Origin: CAJGDV01 sp036667875
GTDB lineage: Bacteria; Bacillota_I; Bacilli_A; RF39; UBA660
Reading direction: 5' to 3'
Assembly: GCA_036667875.1 (NCBI GenBank)
Contig: JAVWTD010000007.1
Coordinates: forward strand, 1-39,826
Length of the DNA: 39,826 nt
In this document: piece by piece, positions 31,679-39,826 of the stretch
Position numbering within the stretch: the first letter of the stretch is position 1
Layout: each line of letters begins with the position of its first letter
The notes under the pieces: generated by a model
The model's input: only the letters and a program-made list of their open reading frames with translations
What the model was told of the DNA's origin: nothing
Database searches by the model: none
Program-made: the position numbers and the translations under genes

Positions 31679-32591
31679 ACACTTTTTAGGAATTGATATA
31701 GGTTCAATTTCAACCAAATGCGTAGTAATTGATCAAGATAATAAAATAGTTTATAAAGACTATATTTGGACTAATGGAAACCCTGTAGAAGCAGTTAAAG
31801 GTATGATAGACTCTATAAAAGGTTATAATATAAAAGGTATAGGAACAACAGGAAGTGCAAGAAATTTAATTGGTATAATGTTAGATGCAAACGTTATAAA
31901 AAATGAAATAACAGCACATGGAGTAGGGGCTATGACAAAATATAAAGATGTAAAAACAATATTAGAAATAGGTGGACAAGACTCCAAAATTATTTTAATA
32001 GAAAATGGAATCATAAAAGACTATGCCATGAATACACTGTGTGCCGCTGGGACAGGCTCTTTTTTATCTAGCCAAGCAAAAAGATTAAACATAGATATAA
32101 AAGAATTCGGAGATTTAGCACTAAAATCTAAAAATCCAGTAAAAATAGCTGCAAGATGTACAGTATTCGCAGAATCAGATTTAGTTCATAAAGCACAATT
32201 AGGATACAATACAGAAGATATTGTAGCAGGACTATGTAGAAGTATTGTTATTAACTATCTAAATAATGTAGCAAAAGGTAAGAATATCGAAGAACCAATT
32301 GTTTTTCAAGGAGGAGTTAGTAAAAATATAGGAGTAGTAAAATATTTTGAAAAAATACTTGGAAAGAAAGTTTTAGTAGATGACGACTCACATCTAATGG
32401 GAGCTTATGGAATTGCAGTAATGTCAAAAAAAAATAAAAAAAACTATAATTTAAACTTTAAAGATATAAAATTTGTTACAAAAGGATATGAATGTGAACT
32501 TTGTGGAAACAACTGTGAAATAATAAATATTTATAAAGATGATAAAATAATAGATATTTGGGGCAGTAAGTGTGGAAAAATATCTAAATAA
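31671..32591 (+). CDS. BadF/BcrA/HgdC-type activator ATPase
   Basis: A 306-residue ASKHA-fold ATPase that in known systems hydrolyses ATP to push one electron at low potential into a dehydratase or reductase. The nucleotide motifs GIDIGSISTK (7-16) and GGQDSK (101-106) are present. Cys124 (NTLCAAGTGSF) and Cys163 (ARCTVFAESD) are 39 residues apart, the spacing of the two Cys that hold the inter-subunit 4Fe-4S cluster in HgdC. Residues after about 265 form an extra tail with CELCGNNC and GSKCGK (Cys275, 278, 282, 301), a possible metal or second cluster site. Last gene of the trio; topA follows from its own promoter. Confidence 0.85.
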   Translation: MSEHFLGIDIGSISTKCVVIDQDNKIVYKDYIWTNGNPVEAVKGMIDSIKGYNIKGIGTTGSARNLIGIMLDANVIKNEITAHGVGAMTKYKDVKTILEIGGQDSKIILIENGIIKDYAMNTLCAAGTGSFLSSQAKRLNIDIKEFGDLALKSKNPVKIAARCTVFAESDLVHKAQLGYNTEDIVAGLCRSIVINYLNNVAKGKNIEEPIVFQGGVSKNIGVVKYFEKILGKKVLVDDDSHLMGAYGIAVMSKKNKKNYNLNFKDIKFVTKGYECELCGNNCEIINIYKDDKIIDIWGSKCGKISK

Positions 32592-32619
32592 ATGGTAAAC
32601 TATCAATATATAAAAAAAG

Positions 32620-32648
32620 TTGACAACTAAAGTATTATGTTGTATAAC
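32620..32648 (+). promoter_or_regulatory. Promoter of topA
   Basis: TTGACA (32620-32625), 17 bases, TATAAC (32643-32648). The ribosome site AAAGGAAGTGG follows. Confidence 0.8.
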
Positions 32649-32670
32649 TATATAGCAAAGGAAGTGGATT

Positions 32671-34701
32671 ATGTCAAAAAATTTAGTAATAGTAGAATCC
32701 CCAAGTAAATCAAAAACAATAGAAAAATATTTAGGAAAAGACTATACAGTACTTTCAAGTAAAGGACACGTAAGAGATCTTTCAACAAAAGGAAAATACG
32801 GTTTAGGAGTTGACGTTGAAAACAACTTTAAACCTGATTATGTAACAATGAAAGATAAAAAGAAGACAGTAACCGAACTAAAAAAAGAAGTTAAAAAAGC
32901 TGATTTTGTTTATCTTGCAACCGATCCAGACCGTGAAGGAGAAGCAATTTCATGGCATCTTTTTGACGTACTAGGATTAAATGAAGAAAACTACGAACGT
33001 GTTGTCTTCAATGAAATAACAAAAAATGCAGTAATAGAAGCATTTAAAAATCCAAGAAAAATTGACAATGAAATGGTAAATAGTCAAGAAACAAGAAGAA
33101 TATTAGATAGAATTATTGGCTTTAGACTTAGTAAATTAATTAGATCTAAGACAAACGGGAAAAGTGCCGGAAGAGTTCAAAGTGTTGCCCTTAAATTAAT
33201 AGTAGATAAAGAAAGAGAAATACAAGCATTTAATACAGAAGAATATTGGACAATAACAGGAATATTTAATAATTTTAAAGCCGATTTATTTAATTATGAT
33301 CATAAAGATATTGAAATAAAAGATGAAGAACAAGCAAACGAAATTTTAAAAAAACTTCATAAAACATTTAATATTGAAAGTGTAGAGAAAAAAGAAAAAG
33401 AAAAGAAATCCAAAGCACCATTCACAACAAGTACATTACAACAAGATGCATCAAATAAATTAGGAATGAATGCAAAAAAAACAATGATGGTAGCCCAAAA
33501 ACTATATGAAGGAATTGAACTAGAAGATGAAACAGTTGGTTTAATCACCTACATGCGTACAGATTCAATCCGCTTAAGTGATGAATTTGTAAAAGACGCA
33601 AATAAATATATTGTAACAAAATTTGGAAAAGAATATTTAGGTCATATAAAAACATCAAAGAAAACAGAAAATGTACAAGACGCCCATGAAGGTATAAGAC
33701 CAACTGACATTAATAAAACACCTCTAGAAATAAAACCATTCCTAACACCAGATGAATATAAATTATATAAAATGATTTATTACAGAGCACTAGCATCTCT
33801 TATGAAAGATGCTAAAACGGAAAATACAACCGTTATTTTAGATAATAATAATTATCAATTTAAAGCAACTGGTCAAGTAATTACTTTTGATGGTTATCTT
33901 AAAGTTTATAACGAATATGAAGAAACTAAAGATGAAACATTACCACCTTTTGATACCTACCAAACAAACGTTGTAATAGCAGATGAAATCAAACCTGAAC
34001 AACATTTTACAAAACCACCAGCAAGATATAGTGAAGCTAAACTAATAAAAGAAATGGAAGAACTAGGAATAGGAAGACCAAGTACATACGCTAAAACTAT
34101 GGATACAATAAAAACAAGAGGTTATGTAGATATAGTTGAGAAAAGATTTATTCCAACTGAAATAGGTTTTGAAATAACAGACAAATTACAAGAATACTTT
34201 AGTCATCTTATAAATGTAGAATATACCGCTAATATGGAAACAGATTTAGATAAAATAGCAACAGGTTCTATTGTATGGACAAAAGTTTTAGATGATTTTT
34301 ATAAACAATTTGAACCAGCTGTTCAAGAAGCATTAGACAAAATGCCTAAAAAAGAATTAGAACACACAGGAGAAGATTGTCCTCTTTGTAACCATCCTTT
34401 AGTAATTAGAAAAGGAAGATACGGAGAATTCACAGCATGCAGTAATTTCCCTGAGTGCAAATATATAAAAGCACAAGAAAGAGAAGTTAAAGAAATAGTA
34501 AAATGTCCAAACTGTGACGAAGGCATGATTGTAGAAAAGAAAAGCAAAAGAGGAAAAATATTCTATGGATGTAATAATTATCCAAAATGTAAAACAGCAT
34601 ATTGGGATTTACCCGTAGGAGAACTTTGCCCAAAATGCAATAAAATGCTAACTAAGAAAAAAGATATTATAAAATGTAGTGAATGTGATTATCAAAAATA
34701 A
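32671..34701 (+). CDS. topA: DNA topoisomerase I
   Basis: A 676-residue type IA topoisomerase that relaxes negative supercoils. The TOPRIM domain has Glu9 (VIVESPSKSKTIEKYLG) and Asp85-x-Asp87-x-Glu89 (ATDPDREGEAISWH). The nicking tyrosine is Tyr294 in GLITYMRTDSIRLS. The C terminus carries three Cys4 zinc-ribbon repeats: CPLCNHPL then CSNFPEC, CPNCDEGM then CNNYPKC, and CPKCNKML then CSEC. Length and layout are typical of Bacilli. Monocistronic, with its own promoter and terminator. Confidence 0.97.
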   Translation: MSKNLVIVESPSKSKTIEKYLGKDYTVLSSKGHVRDLSTKGKYGLGVDVENNFKPDYVTMKDKKKTVTELKKEVKKADFVYLATDPDREGEAISWHLFDVLGLNEENYERVVFNEITKNAVIEAFKNPRKIDNEMVNSQETRRILDRIIGFRLSKLIRSKTNGKSAGRVQSVALKLIVDKEREIQAFNTEEYWTITGIFNNFKADLFNYDHKDIEIKDEEQANEILKKLHKTFNIESVEKKEKEKKSKAPFTTSTLQQDASNKLGMNAKKTMMVAQKLYEGIELEDETVGLITYMRTDSIRLSDEFVKDANKYIVTKFGKEYLGHIKTSKKTENVQDAHEGIRPTDINKTPLEIKPFLTPDEYKLYKMIYYRALASLMKDAKTENTTVILDNNNYQFKATGQVITFDGYLKVYNEYEETKDETLPPFDTYQTNVVIADEIKPEQHFTKPPARYSEAKLIKEMEELGIGRPSTYAKTMDTIKTRGYVDIVEKRFIPTEIGFEITDKLQEYFSHLINVEYTANMETDLDKIATGSIVWTKVLDDFYKQFEPAVQEALDKMPKKELEHTGEDCPLCNHPLVIRKGRYGEFTACSNFPECKYIKAQEREVKEIVKCPNCDEGMIVEKKSKRGKIFYGCNNYPKCKTAYWDLPVGELCPKCNKMLTKKKDIIKCSECDYQK

Positions 34702-34733
34702 ACAATTATTCAAATAGTTGTTTTTTTTCTTTT
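34702..34733 (+). terminator. Terminator of topA
   Basis: ACAATTATT and AATAGTTGT pair (one G-U) and run into a T tract. Confidence 0.75.
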
Positions 34734-34749
34734 TAAATAAACCAAAAAA

Positions 34750-34758
34750 TGATATAAT
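34750..34758 (+). promoter_or_regulatory. Extended -10 promoter of the prfB-ftsEX operon
   Basis: TGA-TATAAT, 23 bases before the prfB start, followed by ribosome site AGGAGGT. Confidence 0.65.
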
Positions 34759-34781
34759 GAAAGAAGAATAGGAGGTTATCT

Positions 34782-35898
34782 ATGGAATTAAATGAAATAA
34801 AAACTATATATAACAATCTTTTAGAAGAAATAAACGAATTAAGGAGGTCACTTTGACCCGGAAACAAAACAAAAAAGAATAAAAGAACTTGAAGAGATAA
34901 TGAAAAAGCCTGATTTTTGGAACTTAAAAAAAGAAAGCGAACAAACAATAAATGAACTAAATTATTTAAAAGAATTAATTGATAAAACAGAGAACATAAA
35001 AAATGAAATAATAAATAATTTAGAAATGATTAAACTCTTAGAAATAGAATTTGAACAAGATATTTTAAAATTATTAGAGTCTAATATAGATAGTATTAAT
35101 TACTCTTTAAAAACAATGAGAGTAAAAATCCTATTAGATGGACCCTACGATCAAGAAGGAGCAATTGTAGAAATACACCCTGGAGCTGGAGGAACAGAAT
35201 CTTGTGACTGGGCTAGTATGCTTTATAGAATGTATTTAAGATATTTTGAAAAAAAAGGATACAAATATGAAGTAATAGACGAGTTGCCAGGAGATGAAGC
35301 AGGAATAAAGACTGTAGTCATTCTGGTAAGAGGATTATTTGCATTTGGCTACTTAAAAGCAGAAAGTGGAGTACATAGACTAGTAAGAATTTCTCCATTT
35401 GATTCTAACTCAAGAAGACATACTTCTTTTGCATCAGTTTCAGTCTCACCTCTATTTGAAAATAATAGTATAAATATTGAGATTAATGATAATGACATAA
35501 GAGTAGATGTTTACAGAAGTAGTGGATGTGGAGGACAAGGAGTAAATACAACAGACTCCGCTGTAAGAATAACACACATTCCATCAAAACTAGTAGTAAC
35601 ATGTCAAAATGAAAGAAGCCAAATTAGAAACAAAGAAAAAGCTCTAGAAGTTCTAAAAAATAGATTATATAAACAAGTTTTAGAAGAAAAAGAAAAACAA
35701 ATAAAAGAATTAAAAGGAGACTTATCAAACATTAACTTTGGTTCTCAAATCAGAAGTTATGTAATGCACCCTTATTCAATGGTAAAAGACCACAGAACAA
35801 ACTTTGAAACTAGTAATGTTTCAAAAGTATTAGACGGTGGAATAGACGACTTTATAAACGAATATTTAGTAAGAGGTTTTAAAAATGAAATTATTTAA
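34782..35898 (+). CDS. prfB: Peptide chain release factor 2 (programmed +1 frameshift)
   Basis: The gene is read as 34782-34853 joined to 34855-35898, giving 371 residues. The first 24 codons (MELNEIKTIYNN to LRRSL) end at CTT followed by an in-frame TGA (34854-34856). An internal AGGAGG (34842-34847) sits 3 bases before CTT, the standard prfB slip site CTTTGAC, so ribosomes shift +1 when RF2 is scarce and continue as DPETKQKRIKELEE. RF2 reads UGA and UAA: the SPF anticodon-like tripeptide is in ISPFDSNSRRHTS and the GGQ hydrolysis motif in SSGCGGQGVNTTDSAVR. First gene of the operon prfB-yitT-ftsE-ftsX. Confidence 0.96.
34841..34857 (+). promoter_or_regulatory. prfB frameshift site
   Basis: AAGGAGGTCACTTTGAC: internal Shine-Dalgarno, 3-base spacer, slippery CTT, UGA stop and C. 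It autoregulates RF2. Confidence 0.95.
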
Positions 35899-36778
35899 AA
35901 GAATAAAAAACGAAGACATAGTAGAAAATATATACAGTAAAGACAAACTATTAAGAGGATTTACATTTCTAATAGGACTTATAATTGTAGCATTAGCATT
36001 TAATATATTTATGCTTCCAAACGAAATAGTTTACGGTGTGAGTGGACTAGGAGTAATATTTAAAAAAACGCTTAATATAGACCCTTCATTAGTCATATTA
36101 ATAGGTTCTTTAATACTTTTAGTATTAAGTTACTTTACACTAGGATTCGATAAAACTAAAAACTCAATTATAGGCTCTCTCATGTTTCCACTACTAGTAA
36201 AACTAACAGAAAATGTAATTCCTTATGTTAATCTAGGAGATACTGAACCATTATTACTAGCAATCTTTGGAGCAGCAATAAGTGGTTTTGGTTACGGTTT
36301 AATATTTAAATCAGGCTATACAACCGGAGGAACAGACATTTTAAATCAAATAGTAGCCAAGTATTTTAAAAAATCAATTGGAAATGCAATGTTCTTTACA
36401 GACGGACTAATAATAGGAATAAGTTTATTTTTCTTCGGATGGCAAAAATTTATGTATTCTGTTGTATCAATTGTAATTATAAGTATTATGACTGATAAAG
36501 TAATTTTAGGAATATCACAATCAAAAACTTTCTATATAATAACAGATAACGAAACAGCTGTAAAAAAATTCATAATGACTTACTTAAGTCATGGAGTAAC
36601 AGTAATTGAAGCAAGAGGCGGTTTTACAGGAAACATGCAAAAAATGATAATGTGTACTATCCCCACAAAAGAATACTTTATTCTTAAAGAAGGAATAGAC
36701 AGCATAGACCCCGAAGCATTCTTCATGGTAACTGATGCCTATGAAGTATCAGGTGGTCAAATAAATAAAAAGAGGTAG
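35885..36778 (+). CDS. YitT family membrane protein
   Basis: A 297-residue integral membrane protein. The N-terminal two thirds hold about five or six membrane helices, including LRGFTFLIGLIIVALAFNIF and SGFGYGLIFKSGYTTGGTDI, the latter a family signature. The last about 80 residues form the cytosolic DUF2179 domain (FYIITDNE, GVTVIEARGGFTG, DPEAFFMVTDAYEVSGG). The molecular function of the family is not established. The start overlaps the prfB end by 14 bases, and the stop is 7 bases before ftsE. Confidence 0.9.
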   Translation: MKLFKRIKNEDIVENIYSKDKLLRGFTFLIGLIIVALAFNIFMLPNEIVYGVSGLGVIFKKTLNIDPSLVILIGSLILLVLSYFTLGFDKTKNSIIGSLMFPLLVKLTENVIPYVNLGDTEPLLLAIFGAAISGFGYGLIFKSGYTTGGTDILNQIVAKYFKKSIGNAMFFTDGLIIGISLFFFGWQKFMYSVVSIVIISIMTDKVILGISQSKTFYIITDNETAVKKFIMTYLSHGVTVIEARGGFTGNMQKMIMCTIPTKEYFILKEGIDSIDPEAFFMVTDAYEVSGGQINKKR

Positions 36779-36785
36779 GTGTAAT

Positions 36786-37481
36786 ATGGACTTAATAAGA
36801 ATGAAAAACGTTAAGAAATCATATAAAAACGGAGTAACCGCATTATATGACTTAACACTAACAATTAAAAAAGGTGAATTTGTCTTTGTTATAGGACACA
36901 CAGGATGTGGTAAATCAACTCTAGTAAAAATGCTATATCGTCAAGAAAAAACAGATCAAGGATCTATTAATGTAGGAGGACTTGATGTAACCAAACTAAG
37001 AAATGGAAAAGTTTATAAATTAAGAAGAAAAATAGGAGTAGTCTTTCAAGATTACAAACTACTAAACAAACTAACCGTTTATGAAAATGTAGCATTCGCC
37101 TTAGAAATATTTGGAATAACAAAAGAAGAAATACACGAAAAAACAATTAAAGTATTAGATTTAGTAGGACTAAAAGGAAAAGCCAAGAATTACCCAACTG
37201 AACTTTCAGGAGGAGAACAACAACGTGTAGCCATTGCAAGAGCAATCGTAAACGAACCAAAACTACTAATATGTGACGAACCAACAGGAAACTTAGACGA
37301 ACAAACAAGTATGGAAATAATGAAAGTATTAACAGAAATTAATGAATTAGGAACAACCATAATAATGGTAACTCATGATACAAAAATAGTAGAAAAAATG
37401 GGAAAAAGAGTAATATTATTAGATTCAGGAAGAATACTTAAAGACTATGTAGAAGGGGAGTACAAGCATGAAAATATTTAG
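36786..37481 (+). CDS. ftsE: Cell division ATP-binding protein FtsE
   Basis: A 231-residue ABC ATPase that, with FtsX, relays the division state to peptidoglycan hydrolases; in Bacillus it activates CwlO. Walker A is GHTGCGKST (37-45), the signature is LSGGEQQR, Walker B is LLICDEPTGNLD, with the H-loop in MVTHD. The Q-loop segment VVFQDYKLL is typical of FtsE. The ribosome site is AGAGGTAGGTG. The end overlaps ftsX by 14 bases. Confidence 0.96.
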   Translation: MDLIRMKNVKKSYKNGVTALYDLTLTIKKGEFVFVIGHTGCGKSTLVKMLYRQEKTDQGSINVGGLDVTKLRNGKVYKLRRKIGVVFQDYKLLNKLTVYENVAFALEIFGITKEEIHEKTIKVLDLVGLKGKAKNYPTELSGGEQQRVAIARAIVNEPKLLICDEPTGNLDEQTSMEIMKVLTEINELGTTIIMVTHDTKIVEKMGKRVILLDSGRILKDYVEGEYKHENI

Positions 37482-38367
37482 GATACTAGGTAGAAACATA
37501 AGAGACTCCTTTAAGGGAGTTATAAGAAACTTCTCCTTATCATTAGCATCTATTTCTTGTATTACAATAACCCTAATTGTTGTAGCACTTTCAATTATAT
37601 TATCTTATAATGTAAACTCATTTGCAAAAAATGTCGAAAACGATGTTACAATAGTTGCTTTCATGAACGTTGATATAACAGCAGAAGAAAAAGACGATGT
37701 TCTTGAACAAATAAAAGAAATAGGTGGAATTGAAAGTTATTCATACCAATCAAAAATGGACATAACAAAAGAAATGATGTCTTCTTCTGAAGATCTTCAA
37801 AATATTTTAAAAGATTATACAGAAGAAGATTCACCATTACAACCAACTTATCAAGTAAAAGTAAAAAATATAGATGACATTACTAAAATAGCAAATAAAA
37901 TTAAAAAAATAAACGGTGTACAAATAGTAAAATATGGAGAAGGAATGGTAGAACAACTCGTATCTGTCTTCGACATGGTAAAAAATGTAAGCATCGGAAT
38001 GGTAATAGCATTAATTATTGTAACAGCATTCTTAATAACTAATACAATAAAAATAACTATATTTTCAAGAAAAAGAGAAATCGAAATAATGCGCCTAGTA
38101 GGAGCATCCAATTTAAACATTAAAATACCTTTTATATTTGAAGGATTGTTTTTAGGAATGTTAGGCTCTATTATTCCAATATTATTTACAACATACGGAT
38201 ATACAGCCCTTTATATGAACTTTGATGGTCAATTATTTTCTCCATTCATTAAACTAGTAAATCCAACACCTTTCATATACCAAATATCATTATTACTTTT
38301 AGTAATAGGAATAATTGTTGGTATGTTAGGTAGTTTAAAAGCAGTAAGAAAGCATTTGAAAATCTAA
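37468..38367 (+). CDS. ftsX: Cell division protein FtsX
   Basis: A 299-residue permease-like partner of FtsE with four membrane helices: about 22-47, then 169-190, 222-245 and 270-292. Between the first and second is an extracellular domain of about 120 residues (VTIVAFMNVDITAEEKDDV onward) that binds hydrolase partners. The N-terminal RNIRDSFKGVIRNFSLSLAS and the RKREIEIMRLVGASNLNIK cytosolic loop are family marks. Start and stop overlap both neighbours, so the ftsE-ftsX-unknown order is tightly coupled. Confidence 0.95.
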   Translation: MKIFRILGRNIRDSFKGVIRNFSLSLASISCITITLIVVALSIILSYNVNSFAKNVENDVTIVAFMNVDITAEEKDDVLEQIKEIGGIESYSYQSKMDITKEMMSSSEDLQNILKDYTEEDSPLQPTYQVKVKNIDDITKIANKIKKINGVQIVKYGEGMVEQLVSVFDMVKNVSIGMVIALIIVTAFLITNTIKITIFSRKREIEIMRLVGASNLNIKIPFIFEGLFLGMLGSIIPILFTTYGYTALYMNFDGQLFSPFIKLVNPTPFIYQISLLLLVIGIIVGMLGSLKAVRKHLKI

Positions 38368-39089
38368 TGCCCAAATCAAACAAAATAATAATATTAGTAA
38401 TAGCATTTATTGCTATTACTTTTATAACAATTAATGAAATAAGAATGAGACCTAAATTAAATCTAGTAAATGATGCCAAAAAAATAAAAGAAATAATCAA
38501 AAAAACAAATAAACAAAACAAAGAAGAACAAATAATAATAAATAACCAGTACAAAATAGAAAACAAAAAATATAAAATCAAAGGAACAGGTGTAATATTT
38601 CTAGAAGAAAATTATTCATTCTTTATAGGAAGAAACAACATGTGCGCTATGAAAATGACCTATAGTAACGATATAATGTTTCAAAATAAACCATGCCCAA
38701 CTTATAGAATGTTTAATAGTATTAAATTACCAATAAAAGAAAAAGGGGATGGACTTTATAAAGACCTCTCATTTAAAGGTAAAGACCCAGATAATTATGT
38801 AATACTTAATGATAAACTCTTTAGAATACTAAACTTTAAAAAAGGAAATATGAACCTCGTAAGCACATATTATAGTGATAAAATAGACATAGAAGATTAT
38901 AATGAAGAATATATAATTAAAATAGAAAAACTTAATTTATCTGACTTTGAAAATACAAAATATAAAAACACAAGTTTCATCTCAAAAGAATTTGATGAAA
39001 ATAAAATTTATACAGTAGTTACTCTTAAAAACGTAAAAAAAATTAGAGGAAATGGTGAAATAAATGATCCATTTATATTAAATGTCTAA
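38367..39089 (+). CDS. Membrane-anchored protein of unknown function coupled to ftsEX
   Basis: A 240-residue protein. Residues 6-23 (KIIILVIAFIAITFITI) form a signal anchor, and a charged helix (about 33-55) leads to an extracytoplasmic domain. Two Cys in NNMCAMKM and NKPCPTY, about 16 residues apart, could form a disulphide. The C terminus KIRGNGEINDPFIL resembles the GxGTxxDPY-type ending of surface proteins in this lineage. Its ATG shares one base with the ftsX stop. The coupling suggests a partner or target of FtsEX, in the place of a cell-wall hydrolase or its adaptor, but no catalytic motif is visible. Confidence 0.65.
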   Translation: MPKSNKIIILVIAFIAITFITINEIRMRPKLNLVNDAKKIKEIIKKTNKQNKEEQIIINNQYKIENKKYKIKGTGVIFLEENYSFFIGRNNMCAMKMTYSNDIMFQNKPCPTYRMFNSIKLPIKEKGDGLYKDLSFKGKDPDNYVILNDKLFRILNFKKGNMNLVSTYYSDKIDIEDYNEEYIIKIEKLNLSDFENTKYKNTSFISKEFDENKIYTVVTLKNVKKIRGNGEINDPFILNV

Positions 39090-39114
39090 AAAAAGAATTT
39101 AAATCTTTTTTTTT
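39088..39114 (+). terminator. Terminator of the prfB-ftsEX operon
   Basis: AAAAAGA and TCTTTTT pair around ATTTAAA and run into T residues. It overlaps the candidate sigma-E promoter of yabG. Confidence 0.65.
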
Positions 39115-39122
39115 CATACACT
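39094..39122 (+). promoter_or_regulatory. Candidate sigma-E/K promoter of yabG
   Basis: AGAATTTA (39094-39101), 13 bases, CATACACT (39115-39122). The -10 fits the sigma-E pattern CATACANT. B. subtilis yabG is sigma-K dependent, and the two factors recognise similar sites. Confidence 0.45.
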
Positions 39123-39137
39123 TTAATAGGTGATTTT

Positions 39138-39826
39138 ATGTTCAAAATAGGTGATACAGTCACAAGAAAATCCTATAACAACGATATTGTTTTCATCATA
39201 ACAGACTATGAAGATGATACATACTACCTTAAAGGTAAAAATATTAGACTGTTTGCAGATGCTTTAGAAGATGATTTATTAATAGCAGAAAACATAAAAG
39301 ATGAATTTGCACAACAAATAGAAAGAATAAATTCTCTTGATAGAAATAATTATTTTTATTTACCAGGAAAAATTCTGCACATTGATGGAGATAATGATTA
39401 TCTTAAAAAATGTCTTTCCTTTTATAAAGAAAATAATTTGCAAGCAATAGGGAAAATTGAAAAAGAAGAAGAAGTCCCAAATAATATAGAAGAATGGATA
39501 AAAGAATATAGACCAAACATAGTAGTAATTACTGGACATGATGCATATTATAAAAAGAAAAGAAACAACGAAAATTATAAAAATACAAATAATTTTATCA
39601 AATCAATTGAAGCCGCAAGAAGACTTGTAAGAAACCAAGATGAACTCATAATAATAGCAGGAGCATGTCAATCAAATTATGAAGAATTAATATGTGCAGG
39701 GGCAAATTTCGCATCAAGTCCCAAACGAATTAACATACATGCCTTAGACCCCGCAATTATAGCATCATCAATGGCGTACGCAGAATGTAACAAACAAATT
39801 GATATAAAGTCAATTCTAGAAAGAAC
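39138..39826 (+). CDS. yabG: Sporulation-specific protease YabG (N-terminal part)
   Basis: The gene runs off the right edge; 229 residues are visible. It begins with the family's SH3-like segment (MFKIGDTVTRKSYNNDIVFI) and continues with GKILHIDGD, VVITGHDAYY and IIIAGACQSNYEE. His134 and Cys177 in the last two motifs are 43 residues apart, close to the catalytic His and Cys reported for the Bacillus protein. YabG is a cysteine protease that trims coat proteins (SpoIVA, SafA and others) during late spore maturation in the mother cell. The ribosome site is AATAGGTGAT, very near the predicted transcript start. Confidence 0.93.
   Translation, partial: MFKIGDTVTRKSYNNDIVFIITDYEDDTYYLKGKNIRLFADALEDDLLIAENIKDEFAQQIERINSLDRNNYFYLPGKILHIDGDNDYLKKCLSFYKENNLQAIGKIEKEEEVPNNIEEWIKEYRPNIVVITGHDAYYKKKRNNENYKNTNNFIKSIEAARRLVRNQDELIIIAGACQSNYEELICAGANFASSPKRINIHALDPAIIASSMAYAECNKQIDIKSILER

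Overview
The window comes from a low-GC, AT-rich Bacillota genome, most likely an uncultured, small-genome, spore-forming member of the Bacilli (RF39-like; the lineage is inferred from gene content, not from a search). Support for spore formation is YunB and YabG homologues, a small Tyr/Asn-rich coat-like protein, and several sites that look like sigma-E or sigma-K promoters. UGA is a stop codon (for example at 31676, and as the programmed-frameshift stop of prfB), so this is not a Mycoplasma-type code. Arginine is mostly AGA, except in the ribosomal and elongation-factor genes, where CGT is common. Most promoters are sigma-A type, often with an extended -10 such as TGATATAAT. A 100-N scaffold gap lies at 3965-4064.

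Layout. 1-304 (minus): start of a type IV prepilin-like gene, cut by the window edge. 593-952: S1-domain protein. 1041-2312: twelve tRNAs in two blocks, V-T-Y-Q-K-L and S-fM-D-F-R-P. 2363-2617: a structured leader with a 14-codon ORF containing three consecutive Arg codons and mutually exclusive antiterminator and terminator hairpins, followed by an M20 peptidase and a gapped acetyltransferase. 4152-7031: transglutaminase-like gene (minus), then the one-carbon pair glyA-folD. 7130-7206: tRNA-Ala. 7297-8678: small membrane protein, DUF3603-like protein and lipoprotein. 8713-9838 (minus): metallophosphoesterase and Tyr-rich protein. 9893-12593: M29 aminopeptidase, upp (minus, with its own leader ORF and terminator), and an unknown protein. 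12763-16445: U32 enzyme, membrane protein, polysaccharide deacetylase and a holin-like protein.

16753-19812 is the anaerobic ribonucleotide reductase operon, in which the glycyl-radical tail of NrdD is a separate 57-residue gene between nrdD and nrdG. 19840-23884: yunB, a DUF4015 glycosidase-like protein, yutD, a NrtR-like Nudix regulator with a broken Nudix box, and a prepilin-like protein. 24080-28363: the str cluster rpsL-rpsG-fusA-tuf. 28425-29672 (minus): FemX-like ligase. 29779-32591: a tightly overlapping trio related to 2-hydroxyacyl-CoA dehydratase activation, with no recognised dehydratase beside it. 32671-39089: topA, then prfB (programmed +1 frameshift)-yitT-ftsE-ftsX-unknown. 39138 to the end: yabG, cut by the window edge.

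The strongest unusual signals are the Arg-codon attenuator before the M20 gene, the pyrBI-like leader of upp, the split NrdD, the palindromic two-way promoter before the tRNA cluster, the orphan CoA-dehydratase-activase trio, and a possible leaderless sigma-E transcript for yunB. All are read by eye; no search or folding program was run.
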